Assembly: GCF_028747805.1 (NCBI RefSeq)
Contig: NZ_CP114887.1
Coordinates: 1,419,501-1,483,500 of the forward strand
Reading direction: 5' to 3'
DNA: 64,000 bases
From: Solibacillus daqui
Lineage (GTDB): Bacteria; Bacillota; Bacilli; Bacillales_A; Planococcaceae
The notes under the pieces: model-generated
Databases searched by the model: none
What the model was told of the DNA's origin: nothing
The model's input: only the letters and a program-made list of their open reading frames with translations
Program-made: the position numbers and the translations under genes
Shown: in pieces, positions 34,115-43,490 of the stretch
How positions within the stretch are numbered: position 1 is the stretch's first letter
Layout of the letters: each line of letters begins with the position of its first letter

Positions 34115-35368
34115 TTAGTTGCGAATTTGGCCGTTACCAGTAATAAAAAATTTCGTTGATGTTAATGCAGGTAAGCCCATTGGTCCACGTGCATGTAGCT
34201 TTTGTGTAGAGATGCCAATTTCTGCACCGTAGCCAAATTCAAAGCCATCTGTAAAGCGTGTTGAAGCATTGTGATAGACCGCGGCAGCGTCAACTGAATT
34301 TAAAAATACCTCTGCATTTTGTACATCTTCTGTAATAATTGCTTCAGAATGATTTGTTCCAAATTTATTAATATGATGTACTGCTTCATAGACGTTTTCG
34401 ACAACCTTAATGCTTAAAGTACATGCTAAAAATTCTTCCGCATAATGTTCATCTGTTGCTGGCAAGGCTGCATTCAATGCGCGGCATACTTGTTCGTCAC
34501 CGTAAATTTTAATACCTAACTCCCCATGTAAATAATGTAGGAACGCTTTACCATGTAAATGGAAGAAGTCCTCGTGCATTAGTAAGCTTTCTGTTGTATT
34601 ACATACGGAAAGACGCTGCGTTTTTGAATTTTTTATGATTGATTTAGCCATGTCAACATTAGCGAAATTGTCTAAATAGACATGGCAGTTACCTGCGCCG
34701 GTTTCAAGAACGGGTACTGTCGATTCACGTACTACTAAATCGATTAAGTTTTTTCCACCACGTGGAATAAGTACATCTAAATAGTCGGTCATTGTGAACA
34801 ATGTTTTTGCTGTTTCACGGCTGGTGTCTTCGATTAATTGCACCGCATCAACTGGATAGTCTGCTTTTTCTAATGCGCGGTGAATCGAGGCAACAAGTGC
34901 CATATTCGAATTTTTTGCCGAAGAACTTCCACGCAAAATAACGGCATTACCTGTTTTTAACGAAAGGGTAGCAGCATCGACTGTTACATTTGGACGTGCC
35001 TCGTAAATCATGCCGACAACACCAAGTGGAACGCGCTTTTTCGTAATATGTAGGCCGTTTTCCTTTGTAATGTCTTCAAGTACTTCTCCAACTGGGTCTG
35101 GTAAATCAATCAGTTGTAAAATGGCGTCACTCATCGCTTGTACGCGTTCTTTATTTAATAATAGGCGGTCTAGTGTAGAGGCATCTAACTGGTTTTCTTG
35201 CCCTGCGATGATATCCAGTTCATTGGCAGCTAAAATTTCGTTTAAATCCATTAATAATTGAGAGGCGATGTGTTTTAATGCATCGTTTTTTTGTTGTGTT
35301 GAGCAAATATTTGTTTTATAGCTTGCGATTTTAGCGCGTTTTCCTTTTTCAATTACTTCGTTTGTCAT
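34115..35368 (-). CDS. proA: gamma-glutamyl phosphate reductase
   Basis: 417 residues of the aldehyde-dehydrogenase fold. The catalytic Cys lies in LETGAGNCHVYLDN, and NAVILRGSSSA and NASTRFTDGFEFGYGAEIGIST are family signatures. It reduces gamma-glutamyl phosphate to glutamate semialdehyde in proline synthesis. It starts 12 bases after proB with GGGGGAGC before ATG 35368 and shares the upstream T-box. Confidence 0.96.
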   Translation of the reverse strand: MTNEVIEKGKRAKIASYKTNICSTQQKNDALKHIASQLLMDLNEILAANELDIIAGQENQLDASTLDRLLLNKERVQAMSDAILQLIDLPDPVGEVLEDITKENGLHITKKRVPLGVVGMIYEARPNVTVDAATLSLKTGNAVILRGSSSAKNSNMALVASIHRALEKADYPVDAVQLIEDTSRETAKTLFTMTDYLDVLIPRGGKNLIDLVVRESTVPVLETGAGNCHVYLDNFANVDMAKSIIKNSKTQRLSVCNTTESLLMHEDFFHLHGKAFLHYLHGELGIKIYGDEQVCRALNAALPATDEHYAEEFLACTLSIKVVENVYEAVHHINKFGTNHSEAIITEDVQNAEVFLNSVDAAAVYHNASTRFTDGFEFGYGAEIGISTQKLHARGPMGLPALTSTKFFITGNGQIRN

Positions 35369-35380
35369 TGCTGCTCCCCC

Positions 35381-36463
35381 TTAATTTTTCACCCAATGAT
35401 TGCGGTGGATAACTTCGATTGGTGCGTTTGAAAGCTCATCAGTACGCTTGCCCATTGCCTGTTCGAGTTCTTTTGCTGAATATAAAACCTCCCCACGGCC
35501 AATACATGTATGACGGTCATATACTTCGACAACATCACCGCGATTGAATTGTCCTTCAAAGGCGTATATACCAGCAGGAAGTAGGCTTTTCCCCCCGTGT
35601 TGCAGGGCATTGACAGCACCTTCGTCGATAAATAGCTTGCCTGAAGCCTCTGTAAGTGTAACCCATTGTTTATTCGTGGGAATGGCTTTGTCACTTCGTT
35701 TGAAATACGTGCCATCACCATTGTTATCTAAAATTTCAATTAATTTAAGTGACCCGAAACCTGTTCCGATAAAGACGTCTACTCCGGCATTCATTGCAAA
35801 TTTTGCGGCAGCAAGTTTTGACTGCATACCACCTGTACCAACTTTTGAACCAGAGCCTTTAGCATAGCCAAGCATTTCATCGGTAATTTCTTCAATGAGT
35901 GAAATACGTTGTGCGTCTGGGTTGGTTAGGGGATTGGCTGTGTAAAGTCCGTTGACATCCGTTAAAATAATGAGCTGGTCGGCATGGACTAAACCACTCA
36001 CTAAAGCCGATAGCATATCATTATCGCCAAATGTTAATTCAGCTACAGATACTGTGTCATTTTCATTAATAATTGGAATGATTGAGCGCTCAAGTAGCTC
36101 AGATAATGTTTCGTATGCATTTTTATAACGCTTTTTATCGCTAAAGTCAGAGCGTGTCAATAAGATTTGCGCTGGGATATTGCCATAACGTGCGAATTCG
36201 TCTGAATAGGCTTGAATAAGTACGCTCTGTCCAACGGCGGCTGCTGCTTGCTTGCCCTTGATTGTTACGGGACGAGATGAGTAGCCTAATTTACGAAAGC
36301 CTGCAGCAACTGCTCCCGAAGAAACTAAGATGACTTCATGGCCAGCCCCTTTTAATTTTGCAAGCGCTGCGACGTGATCGGTGAATTTTTGTTCGTCAAT
36401 TTCACCTTTTGTATTTGTTAATGAACTGCTACCAATTTTGACGACGACACGTTTTCGTTCCAT
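35381..36463 (-). CDS. proB: glutamate 5-kinase
   Basis: 360 residues: an amino-acid kinase domain (VVVKIGSSSLTN, VSSGAVAAGFRKLG, NENDTVSVAELTFGDNDMLSALV) and a C-terminal PUA domain (KSLLPAGIYAFEGQFNRGDVVEV). It phosphorylates glutamate, the first and usually proline-inhibited step. ATG 36463 is right because GGAGG stands seven bases before it. A longer in-frame reading to 36577 only translates the T-box leader. Confidence 0.97.
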   Translation of the reverse strand: MERKRVVVKIGSSSLTNTKGEIDEQKFTDHVAALAKLKGAGHEVILVSSGAVAAGFRKLGYSSRPVTIKGKQAAAAVGQSVLIQAYSDEFARYGNIPAQILLTRSDFSDKKRYKNAYETLSELLERSIIPIINENDTVSVAELTFGDNDMLSALVSGLVHADQLIILTDVNGLYTANPLTNPDAQRISLIEEITDEMLGYAKGSGSKVGTGGMQSKLAAAKFAMNAGVDVFIGTGFGSLKLIEILDNNGDGTYFKRSDKAIPTNKQWVTLTEASGKLFIDEGAVNALQHGGKSLLPAGIYAFEGQFNRGDVVEVYDRHTCIGRGEVLYSAKELEQAMGKRTDELSNAPIEVIHRNHWVKN

Positions 36464-36483
36464 AAAATTGCCTCCATTTCTAT

Positions 36484-36725
36484 TCTTTACACATAAAAAA
36501 GCACTTTTCCTCCTAATGCATAGGACGAAAAGTGCTGTAACTTCCGTGGTACCACCTAAATTGAATGCTAAAAACATTCCACTTCATCTCATAACGCTGA
36601 GCCGGCGCCCAAATTTATTAGGAGCATGTCGAAGTAGGTTCGGTAGGTTTTGCTATGCCATTCTTTCAGCCGCTGGAATGTGCTCTCTTCTCTAGCCAAT
36701 TGCTACGTACTATTCTTTGAGTAAG
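36484..36725 (-). promoter_or_regulatory. proline T-box riboswitch (leader of proBA)
   Basis: On the minus strand, the antiterminator signature AGGTGGTACCACGGAA (36557-36542) is followed by a terminator hairpin with AGCACTTTTC and GAAAAGTGCT arms and a U-tract (36536-36495). Stem I lies further upstream with the AGAGAG and GCGGCTGAAAG-like elements. The likely specifier is CCT (Pro) in GAACCTACTTCG. Uncharged tRNA-Pro would stabilise the antiterminator and turn on proBA. Confidence 0.9.
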
Positions 36726-36739
36726 CTTTTTATTTTCTA

Positions 36740-36977
36740 ATAGCATGCCCGATTGAATGGGATTTGTCAATATCATTTGAAAAATAGCAAAGTAAAGTAA
36801 TTTTGCAATTTTCATGAAATATTGTCGTTTTGTCAATTTGGATGGGGAAAATTGTTCAAAATAGCGTTTTAATAGAAAATTTTACGAAAACTGCACTTTG
36901 TCAATGTAGCATGAAATTTTTATGGTGGAGTTACCTAGGAATAACAAGTTGTGCACAGCTCAAAGGAATGCAGCATA
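36740..36977 (+). other. intergenic region, T-box to sigma-factor gene
   Basis: AT-rich sequence of about 240 bases that must hold the promoter of the proBA leader (minus strand) and that of the sigma-factor gene. No clear operator, hairpin or gene was found. Confidence 0.4.
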
Positions 36978-37484
36978 ATGCAAGGAATCGATGAGCGCAT
37001 TGGCGAGTTTGAGTATTTGATTTTACGTGTGATTGCGAAGTACAAACTATTTCAGGATAAAGAAAACTATATGCAGATAGGGCGGTTGGCCATTTGGAAG
37101 GCGGCCAAGGAGTTTGATGAAACAAAAGGAAATTTTGAAATGTATGCCTATATGCTGATTAAATTTGCGATTCTTCGCGAATTTAATGGCAATTTGAAGG
37201 TGACTGAACATGAAACAGCTACAGAGGATAACAAGTTGTCATATTTGTGCGATACAGCTTCAGACCAATTACCGTTTACTATGGAACGACCGGATTGGTA
37301 TTATCACCTATTCCCAGATCATCAACATTTGATTGAGTTACTTTATTATGAAGGTTATTCAATACGTGATGCAGCAAAACTAGAAGGCATTTCGTACGAG
37401 GTGATGAAAAAACGTAGAAGTAAAATGCTGAAAAATGTTCGGACAATGATACAAAAAAAGGACGGGCAAGCACCCATCCTGTGA
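36978..37484 (+). CDS. sigma-70 family RNA polymerase sigma factor
   Basis: 168 residues. Region 2 is visible as DKENYMQIGRLAIWKAAKEFDETKGNFEMYAYMLIKFAILREFNG (core binding and -10 recognition). Region 4 is the C-terminal helix-turn-helix LLYYEGYSIRDAAKLEGISYEVMKKRRSKMLKNVR. ATG 36978 follows AAAGGAATG; the in-frame GTG at 36951 lacks a binding site. It resembles small SigH/SigI-like or phage-type factors. No obvious anti-sigma gene is adjacent, and its target is unknown. Confidence 0.82.
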   Translation: MQGIDERIGEFEYLILRVIAKYKLFQDKENYMQIGRLAIWKAAKEFDETKGNFEMYAYMLIKFAILREFNGNLKVTEHETATEDNKLSYLCDTASDQLPFTMERPDWYYHLFPDHQHLIELLYYEGYSIRDAAKLEGISYEVMKKRRSKMLKNVRTMIQKKDGQAPIL

Positions 37485-37485
37485 A

Positions 37486-37881
37486 TTATTGATTAACGGT
37501 ATTTAAAAATGCGCTTCGTTGTTCTTCCGTTTGTTGAATACCCGCTACTAGCATTGCACCTATACGATAATTAGCTTGGCCTTTCTCAACAACATATTGT
37601 AAATTCACGGATTGAACTTTGTCATTAACTTTGCAATCGCCTTTAAATTCAACGACGTGCTCCATCATTTTCGTTTGGAAATACTCCCATTTACTCTTTT
37701 CACAATAGTTTTTGAGGGCAACTTCAGTTGTGATGTTACTATTTTCGACAACTGGAGTCGCCTGTATGTATTGTACATATTCGTTATCTGTCACTGGCTT
37801 TTTTGGTCCAAAAAAGTAAATAAACACCCCTAAAATAGCAATTGGAATAATCCAAAAAATTGTACGTTTATATTTCCCCAT
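37486..37881 (-). CDS. membrane-anchored hypothetical protein
   Basis: 131 residues: an N-terminal hydrophobic anchor (TIFWIIPIAILGVFIYFFG), then a roughly 105-residue extracytoplasmic domain with two Cys residues (about 60 and 83) that could form a disulfide. AAGGGGGAG precedes ATG 37881. It converges with the sigma-factor gene, one base apart. Function unknown. Confidence 0.65.
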   Translation of the reverse strand: MGKYKRTIFWIIPIAILGVFIYFFGPKKPVTDNEYVQYIQATPVVENSNITTEVALKNYCEKSKWEYFQTKMMEHVVEFKGDCKVNDKVQSVNLQYVVEKGQANYRIGAMLVAGIQQTEEQRSAFLNTVNQ

Positions 37882-38022
37882 ATAAAAACTCCCCCTTTGT
37901 ACATATGTAGTATAACATCTAGATGGTTATATTTTCTACATTAACATAATAAAGTTCTCGTTCGTGTTGAAAGTTAATAGATTTGTTGGTGGGTGTAGCG
38001 CCATACGTATGTTCGGTTTTTG

Positions 38023-38051
38023 TTTGCAAATTATGTGATTCAACTTATACT
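38023..38051 (+). promoter_or_regulatory. promoter of the topoisomerase gene
   Basis: TTTGCA (38023-38028), a 17-base spacer and TATACT (38046-38051). It overlaps the in-frame ATG at 38020, which argues for the downstream start at 38077. Confidence 0.65.
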
Positions 38052-38076
38052 AAAGATAGATAAGGGGGAGGATTGC

Positions 38077-40149
38077 ATGCCTAAAGCATTGCTCATTGCA
38101 GAGAAGCCTTCACTCATGCGAGATATTGAAAAAGTATATAAAAAAATGAATCTACCATACACGATGGATTTTGCGAGCTTTGTAGGACATGTCGTGGAGT
38201 TGAAAGAGCCTCATGAATATAAGCCGGAATGGAAGAAATGGGATTTAAATTTGCTACCGATGATGCCAGAGCGCTATGAATTCCGTGTAAAAAAAACAGC
38301 TGCGAGTGTTTACCGCAATATTGCTGACCAGTTAAAGCAAGGCCGATATGATTTCGTAATAAATGCGTGTGATGCAGGGATGGAAGGTGAAAATATCTTC
38401 TATTCATTTTACAAAAAAGCGAACTGCACTTTGCCAGTAAAGCGTTTTTGGACTTCGCAAACGACAGAGCCTGCGATTCGAGATGCACTTGAAAACTTAA
38501 TTGATGAGCATGATGCCCTCATAAAAAATTTACGAAATGCAGCGATGTATCGCATGATTTTTGATTGGCTAGTTGGTTTGAATTTAACGCGTGCCGCCAC
38601 AGTAAAAGGCGGACGTACAATTAAAGTGGGGCGTGTTATGACACCAACATTAGCCATTGTCGTTCAGCGTGAGTTAGAAATTCAAAATTTCATCCCGCAG
38701 CCATATTTTCAAATTGAACTTGATTTAGGGAACGTCAAGGCAACTTGGTTTGATCCGAAAACAAAGTCAAATAAAATCGCAACACTTGAACAGGCACAGG
38801 AGATTTTGCAGCGTTTGACAGCTGAGGCAGTGGTTGTAGACGTAAAGACCGAGCGAAAAACGATGTATGCGCCAAGCCTGCATTCGTTACTTGAGCTACA
38901 AAAAGAAGCCAATCGCTTATACGGTATGACATCTGCTGAAACGTTAAAGGCCGCACAAAGTTTATACGAAACGCGAAAGCTTGTGACGTACCCTCGTACC
39001 GAATCGCAGCATTTGCCTACAAATTTTGCGAAAACGATTGACCGTAATTTAACTGCGATTCAATCAATGCCTCCATATGCGGAGCTAACATCTTCTATAT
39101 TAAATGACCGAGCGCGTATGCAAAAAGTCCAACATTCGAAAAAATATGTGGATGACAAGAAGTTAACGGATCACCATGCCATAACCGTTACTGAAGTCAA
39201 ACTTGGTCAAAAGAAGCTAACGCCCCAAGAGGATAAAATTTATCAGCTCATCGTCAAACGTTTGCTTGCCATTTTTATGGACCCATATATAATTGATAAA
39301 ACACAAGTGGTGTTCACTTGTGGTGGTGAGCATTTTAAAGCATCGGGTAATGTCATAGTTGATGAAGGTTACACAGTGTTATATAAAGCACATAAAAAGA
39401 AACAAACAGAAACACCATTACCAGCACTCCAAAGTGGAGAGCAACGAATGGTTAAGGATGCTAAAGTCCATTCTAAAGTAACTGAGCCGCCTGCACGTTA
39501 TACCGATAGTACATTATTGGATGCGATGTTTCATGCGGGTCGCTTTGTAGAAGATAAGGCACTTCAAGAAATTTTAAAAGATGCAGAAGGAATTGGGACA
39601 TCAGCTACGCGTGCTGAAATTTTAGAAAAGCTATTTGCGATTGGTATGCTAGTACGAGATGGGAAATCCATTGCAGCAACACAGTTTGGTATTGATGTTA
39701 TTGAAAGCATGAAGCACCATGATATTGTGTCGCCTGTATTAACGGCTATTTGGAGCAAAAAACTGAAGGATATTGTGGATGGCACACTAAGTTCGCGCCA
39801 ATTTTATGAGGAGATGCAGCGTTATATTGTTGCAACTACAGAAAGTTTTAAAGCCATTGACATGGAAGTGGCAGAGAAGGAAATTGTAGTCGTTGGTAAA
39901 TGTCAAAAATGTGGTGGACAGGTTGTAGAAGGCTTTAAAGGCTACCAGTGTACGACAAAGGGCTGCAAGTTTTTCATTTCGAAAACGCTAATGAAAGCAA
40001 AAATTATGGTAAATGATGCGAAAAAGCTATTGGCAGGTAAAGAAACACGCGAAATCCGCTTCACATGGAAAAGTGGGAAAAAGGGAAAGGCAAAATTGAA
40101 GCTCGAAAATGACCAACTACAATTTGTCTTTTCACAGCCGAAGAAATAG
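38077..40149 (+). CDS. topB: type IA DNA topoisomerase (topoisomerase III)
   Basis: 690 residues. The TOPRIM domain begins ALLIAEKPS and contains NACDAGMEGENIF, corresponding to DxDREGE of other enzymes, here with Gly and Met in place of the second Asp and the Arg. The catalytic Tyr is in LVTYPRTESQHLP. A C-terminal zinc finger (CQKCGG and CTTKGC) precedes a topoisomerase repeat. ATG 38077 follows GGGGGAGG. Topo III relaxes supercoils and decatenates; the gene stands alone behind its own promoter. Confidence 0.9.
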   Translation: MPKALLIAEKPSLMRDIEKVYKKMNLPYTMDFASFVGHVVELKEPHEYKPEWKKWDLNLLPMMPERYEFRVKKTAASVYRNIADQLKQGRYDFVINACDAGMEGENIFYSFYKKANCTLPVKRFWTSQTTEPAIRDALENLIDEHDALIKNLRNAAMYRMIFDWLVGLNLTRAATVKGGRTIKVGRVMTPTLAIVVQRELEIQNFIPQPYFQIELDLGNVKATWFDPKTKSNKIATLEQAQEILQRLTAEAVVVDVKTERKTMYAPSLHSLLELQKEANRLYGMTSAETLKAAQSLYETRKLVTYPRTESQHLPTNFAKTIDRNLTAIQSMPPYAELTSSILNDRARMQKVQHSKKYVDDKKLTDHHAITVTEVKLGQKKLTPQEDKIYQLIVKRLLAIFMDPYIIDKTQVVFTCGGEHFKASGNVIVDEGYTVLYKAHKKKQTETPLPALQSGEQRMVKDAKVHSKVTEPPARYTDSTLLDAMFHAGRFVEDKALQEILKDAEGIGTSATRAEILEKLFAIGMLVRDGKSIAATQFGIDVIESMKHHDIVSPVLTAIWSKKLKDIVDGTLSSRQFYEEMQRYIVATTESFKAIDMEVAEKEIVVVGKCQKCGGQVVEGFKGYQCTTKGCKFFISKTLMKAKIMVNDAKKLLAGKETREIRFTWKSGKKGKAKLKLENDQLQFVFSQPKK

Positions 40150-40168
40150 TGCCTATAAAATTAGAAAG

Positions 40169-40202
40169 CAATCATTTCTCATATTGAGAGGTGGTTGTTT
40201 TC
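40169..40202 (+). terminator. terminator of topB
   Basis: CAATCATTTCTC (from 40169) pairs with GAGAGGTGGTTG (to 40197) with several G-U pairs, followed by TTTTC. Confidence 0.7.
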
Positions 40203-40280
40203 ATTAATGAATTTATTTGTTAGTATTCCATCATTTCAATCGAAAAATCACACCAATTTGTAAAAATGCAATATAATATA

Positions 40281-40370
40281 TTGACAAATGTAAAAAAAAT
40301 TCGTATTTTGACTAAATAGATTATGAATTCCCAGAATAGTCTTGACTGCATTAGGATATGTTTGTACACT
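40281..40370 (+). promoter_or_regulatory. tandem promoters of the aspartokinase gene
   Basis: The better one is TTGACT (40342-40347), exactly 17 bases and TACACT (40365-40370). A second, TTGACA (40281-40286) with TATTTT 17 bases on, lies upstream. No lysine riboswitch or T-box was recognised between them and the gene. Confidence 0.65.
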
Positions 40371-40434
40371 GTGTAAAGTCAAATGTTTTTTCGGTAAGTA
40401 CAAATATCAATTTTGAGAGTAAGGATCTGATGAG

Positions 40435-41796
40435 ATGATAGTATGTAAATTTGGAGGCACATCTGTAGCAAGTGCAGAACAAATTAAAAAAGTAGCAAAC
40501 ATTGTGAAATCTAATCCTGAAAGAAAGATTGTCGCTGTCTCCGCTCCTGGTAAGCGTTCAAGCGACGATATTAAGGTGACAGATTTATTAATCGATTTAG
40601 CACATACGGCTTTAGCTGGCGGTGATGTAGAGTCAAAAATTAACGGTGTAGTAAATCGATACCGAGATATTACTGACGGACTTGGTTTAGACAATACGAT
40701 GATGAATGTAATCGCAGCGGATTTACGTGAGCGTGTTCAGGCAGATCGTTCAAATAAAGATTTATTCATCGATAGCATAAAAGCAAGTGGTGAAGACAAT
40801 AACGCAAAATTAATCGCAAGCTACTTCAACTCAATTGGTGTGCCTGCAAAATATGTTAGCCCAAAAGAGGGGCTTGTTTTAAATGATTTACCTGAGCGCA
40901 CTTATGCATTACCTGAAGCATATGTAAACTTAAGTAAATTAAAGGACACAAAAGAAATTATTATTTTCCCTGGCTTCTTTGGCTATACAAAAGAAGGAAT
41001 TTTACGTACTTTTGACCGTGGTGGATCGGATATTACAGGCTCGATTTTAGCGTCTGCAGTTGGCGCAACTTTATATGAAAACTTTACGGATGTGGACTGT
41101 GTTTTTGCGGCGAACCCGAAAGTTGTCAATGATCCAGTAGATATTAAAGAAATTACGTACCGTGAAATGCGTGAATTATCGTATGCGGGCTTCTCGGTTT
41201 TCCATGACGAAGCATTAATGCCAGTATATAAGCAAGGTATTCCGGTAAATATTAAAAATACAAACAATCCTTCAGCACCAGGCACGCGAATTTTACCAAC
41301 ACGAAGTCAAACAAATCGCCCGGTTACAGGTATTTCGGCAGACGGAGGCTTTTCAATCCTTTACGTGTCAAAATATTTAATGAACCGAGAAGTTGGCTTC
41401 GGTCGCAAGCTTCTACAAATTATTGAAGAAGAAAATATTTCATATGAACACACGCCATCTGGTTTAGATGACATTTCGGTTATCATGCGTTCAAATCAGC
41501 TAACTCCAGAAAAAGAAGAGCGTATTGTGGCACGTGTAAAAACTGAATTATGTGCAGATGATGTCCATTTCAGTCATAATTTCTCAATGATTGTGATTGT
41601 AGGCGAAGGTATGCGTCATAATACAGGTCTTGCTGCGCGAGCGGCAACAGCGATTTCAAATACTGGGGCAAATATTGAAATGATTAATCAAGGTTCATCA
41701 GAGGTAAGCTTAGTATTTGGCGTCCGCTCTGAATTCGAGGACCGCATTTTAAAAGGTCTTTACGAAGAGTTTTTTGCAAAAATTCCAATTGCTTGA
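40435..41796 (+). CDS. aspartate kinase (YclM/ThrD-like)
   Basis: 453 residues. The N-terminal kinase has KFGGTSVASAEQI (5-17), and the aspartate-binding region is FDRGGSDITGSILASAVGATLYENFTDVDC. Two ACT domains follow (from about 295 and 375). It makes aspartyl phosphate for lysine, threonine, methionine and diaminopimelate. Length and the KFGGTSVA start fit the Bacillus YclM (aspartokinase III) type, which is regulated by threonine plus lysine; that assignment is not certain. Confidence 0.9.
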   Translation: MIVCKFGGTSVASAEQIKKVANIVKSNPERKIVAVSAPGKRSSDDIKVTDLLIDLAHTALAGGDVESKINGVVNRYRDITDGLGLDNTMMNVIAADLRERVQADRSNKDLFIDSIKASGEDNNAKLIASYFNSIGVPAKYVSPKEGLVLNDLPERTYALPEAYVNLSKLKDTKEIIIFPGFFGYTKEGILRTFDRGGSDITGSILASAVGATLYENFTDVDCVFAANPKVVNDPVDIKEITYREMRELSYAGFSVFHDEALMPVYKQGIPVNIKNTNNPSAPGTRILPTRSQTNRPVTGISADGGFSILYVSKYLMNREVGFGRKLLQIIEEENISYEHTPSGLDDISVIMRSNQLTPEKEERIVARVKTELCADDVHFSHNFSMIVIVGEGMRHNTGLAARAATAISNTGANIEMINQGSSEVSLVFGVRSEFEDRILKGLYEEFFAKIPIA

Positions 41797-41809
41797 AAGC
41801 GTAAGGATA

Positions 41810-41842
41810 AGTCGAATCCGTAATGGGTTCGGCTTTTTTTCT
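41810..41842 (+). terminator. terminator of the aspartokinase gene
   Basis: AGTCGAATCC (41810-41819) pairs with GGGTTCGGCT (41825-41834) through one G-U pair, followed by TTTTTTT. Confidence 0.82.
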
Positions 41843-41900
41843 TGTCTTTTAAACTAATGCATGTGAGAATAGACGCACGTACTATTATCGGAGGAAACGT

Positions 41901-42596
41901 ATGAAAATCGAAATCTTCTCGGACTTTTCTTGTCCATTTTGCTATATAAGCAAGACAAAATTATTTAATGCAATCCAAGAGTTAGGTTTGCAACAGCAAG
42001 TTGAAATAGAATATAAGGCATATCAACTGAATCCAGATGCCTCAAAAACAGAAACGCGCAACTACAAAGAGGAAATGCTGCAACGCTTCCAAGGTCGTCA
42101 AATCAAAATGCAAGAAGCAATCGACGCAGTTCATGCGCATGCAAATGAGGTTGGACTTACGTACAATGTAGATGCAATCAAAATTGCTAATACTGAAAAC
42201 GCGCACCGCCTTGCGAAATTAGCGGCTACATTTAACGTAGCTGATGCCTTTACAGAGCGTGTGATGAATGGTTATTTTTCAAATGGCTTTGATATGAATG
42301 ACACCTCAGCGTTAATTGACATCATTGTCTCACAAGGTATCCCACGTGAACAGGCACAGCAAGTGATTGATGAGCAGCTATTTTCTGAAGAGCTTGCACA
42401 AGACCGCTATGATGCTCAGCAGTTACAAATTTCGAGTGTACCATTTATGGTTTTTGAAAATGCATATGGCATTAAGGGTGTGGAGCCACTTGAAATTTAT
42501 ATGAAAACATTAAAGCAAGCGCAGGGAATCGCTAAAAAGCGAATAACTGTCATTGAAAGCGATGCAGTCTGTGGTAATGATGGCTGTGAAATTTAG
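41901..42596 (+). CDS. DsbA family oxidoreductase (FrnE-like)
   Basis: 231 residues, thioredoxin fold with CPFC at 11-14 at the start of helix 1 (FSDFSCPFCYISKTKL) and the cis-Pro in SSVPFMVFENAYGIKGVEPLE. The absence of a signal peptide places it in the cytoplasm, as for FrnE proteins. A C-terminal CGNDGC pair may be a second redox or metal site. Probably redox repair or oxidative stress. AGGAAACGT precedes ATG 41901. Confidence 0.87.
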   Translation: MKIEIFSDFSCPFCYISKTKLFNAIQELGLQQQVEIEYKAYQLNPDASKTETRNYKEEMLQRFQGRQIKMQEAIDAVHAHANEVGLTYNVDAIKIANTENAHRLAKLAATFNVADAFTERVMNGYFSNGFDMNDTSALIDIIVSQGIPREQAQQVIDEQLFSEELAQDRYDAQQLQISSVPFMVFENAYGIKGVEPLEIYMKTLKQAQGIAKKRITVIESDAVCGNDGCEI

Positions 42597-42646
42597 CAGC
42601 TGACGAACTGTCAACAAAATTAAAATTAGTTATTAAGGGGTCTTTC

Positions 42647-43177
42647 ATGCAACAATTTACGTATAAAGCACTTGGCGATATTAAATCAACGAATCCGCAG
42701 CCTATTAGAAATGAGGCAGGTGAGCAAGTACAGTTACTAGAGCGCGTTTATGATAATGGCTTAAAAAGGTTACTAGACGGTTATTTTGACTACCGCTATT
42801 TTTTAAAGTATCGCGTGACGAACAATGACGGAGCGCCAATTTTTGAAGCAAAGAAAATTTTCCGTCGAGGTAAAGTATGGTTTGAAGGAAAAGATTTTGT
42901 TTCCAATGAAACTTATAGGATCAACTATGAAAATTGGCGAATTGGTCTCCCTGAATTGTTTGTAAGCGGCCCAAATTTAAAAATGAAAATCGATAAAGAG
43001 ATGGAAGACTGGTCAAACTTCATTGTAGAAGATGAAATCATTGCACGGTGGAAGGCTAGCTATGATGAGGCAAGTGACGAATTTACAGTAATGCTTGAAT
43101 TGGCAGAATCCGCACCGGTTCAAAATACGGCATTCTACATCGCGATTGCACAGGCAACATTATTTATCGGAGTATAG
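42647..43177 (+). CDS. hypothetical protein, possibly tubby/LURP-one-like fold
   Basis: 176 residues, all-beta with one C-terminal hydrophobic helix (AFYIAIAQATLFIG). Repeated strand patterns (YFDYRYFLKYRVTNNDGAPIFEAKKIFRRGKVWFEGKDF) recall LURP-one-related or tubby C-terminal folds found in small Bacillus proteins, where the last helix runs through the barrel. This is an inference from pattern only. AAGGGGTC precedes ATG 42647. The next small gene follows nine bases after the stop. Confidence 0.5.
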   Translation: MQQFTYKALGDIKSTNPQPIRNEAGEQVQLLERVYDNGLKRLLDGYFDYRYFLKYRVTNNDGAPIFEAKKIFRRGKVWFEGKDFVSNETYRINYENWRIGLPELFVSGPNLKMKIDKEMEDWSNFIVEDEIIARWKASYDEASDEFTVMLELAESAPVQNTAFYIAIAQATLFIGV

Positions 43178-43186
43178 GAGAAATAT

Positions 43187-43450
43187 ATGAACGTTGTATT
43201 TGTATTAACTGAAACAGCAGAAGAAGTGCTACATATGGTATCTAATGATGTCGCAGGACTACTAGCGGCTGTCAAAGGGGACAGTGTGTCATTTCCATTT
43301 GGCACGTACCAATATGATAGCCACACATTAGATCACTATTTATTAGAAGATGGCTCATATCAACAAGAGCTCGTCGTGTATTTAAAGCCGGAACAAAAGA
43401 AAGGCGAGACAGTATTGCCATTACCACAAGTAGATCAACCGATTTATTAA
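43187..43450 (+). CDS. small hypothetical protein
   Basis: 87 residues beginning MNVVFVLTETAEEVLHMVSNDVAGLLAA, then beta-rich with a Pro/Gln-rich end (PLPQVDQPIY). AGGAG stands just before ATG 43187. Its closeness to the preceding gene suggests cotranscription. No family recognised. Confidence 0.55.
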   Translation: MNVVFVLTETAEEVLHMVSNDVAGLLAAVKGDSVSFPFGTYQYDSHTLDHYLLEDGSYQQELVVYLKPEQKKGETVLPLPQVDQPIY

Positions 43451-43490
43451 TGGATAGGAACATAAATATTATTTAATAAAGGAAATTCAT

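Noticed and set aside
36464..36577. N-terminal extension of proB up to 36577
   Set aside because: The extension is only the T-box leader read as protein; GGAGG and ATG 36463 give the normal start.
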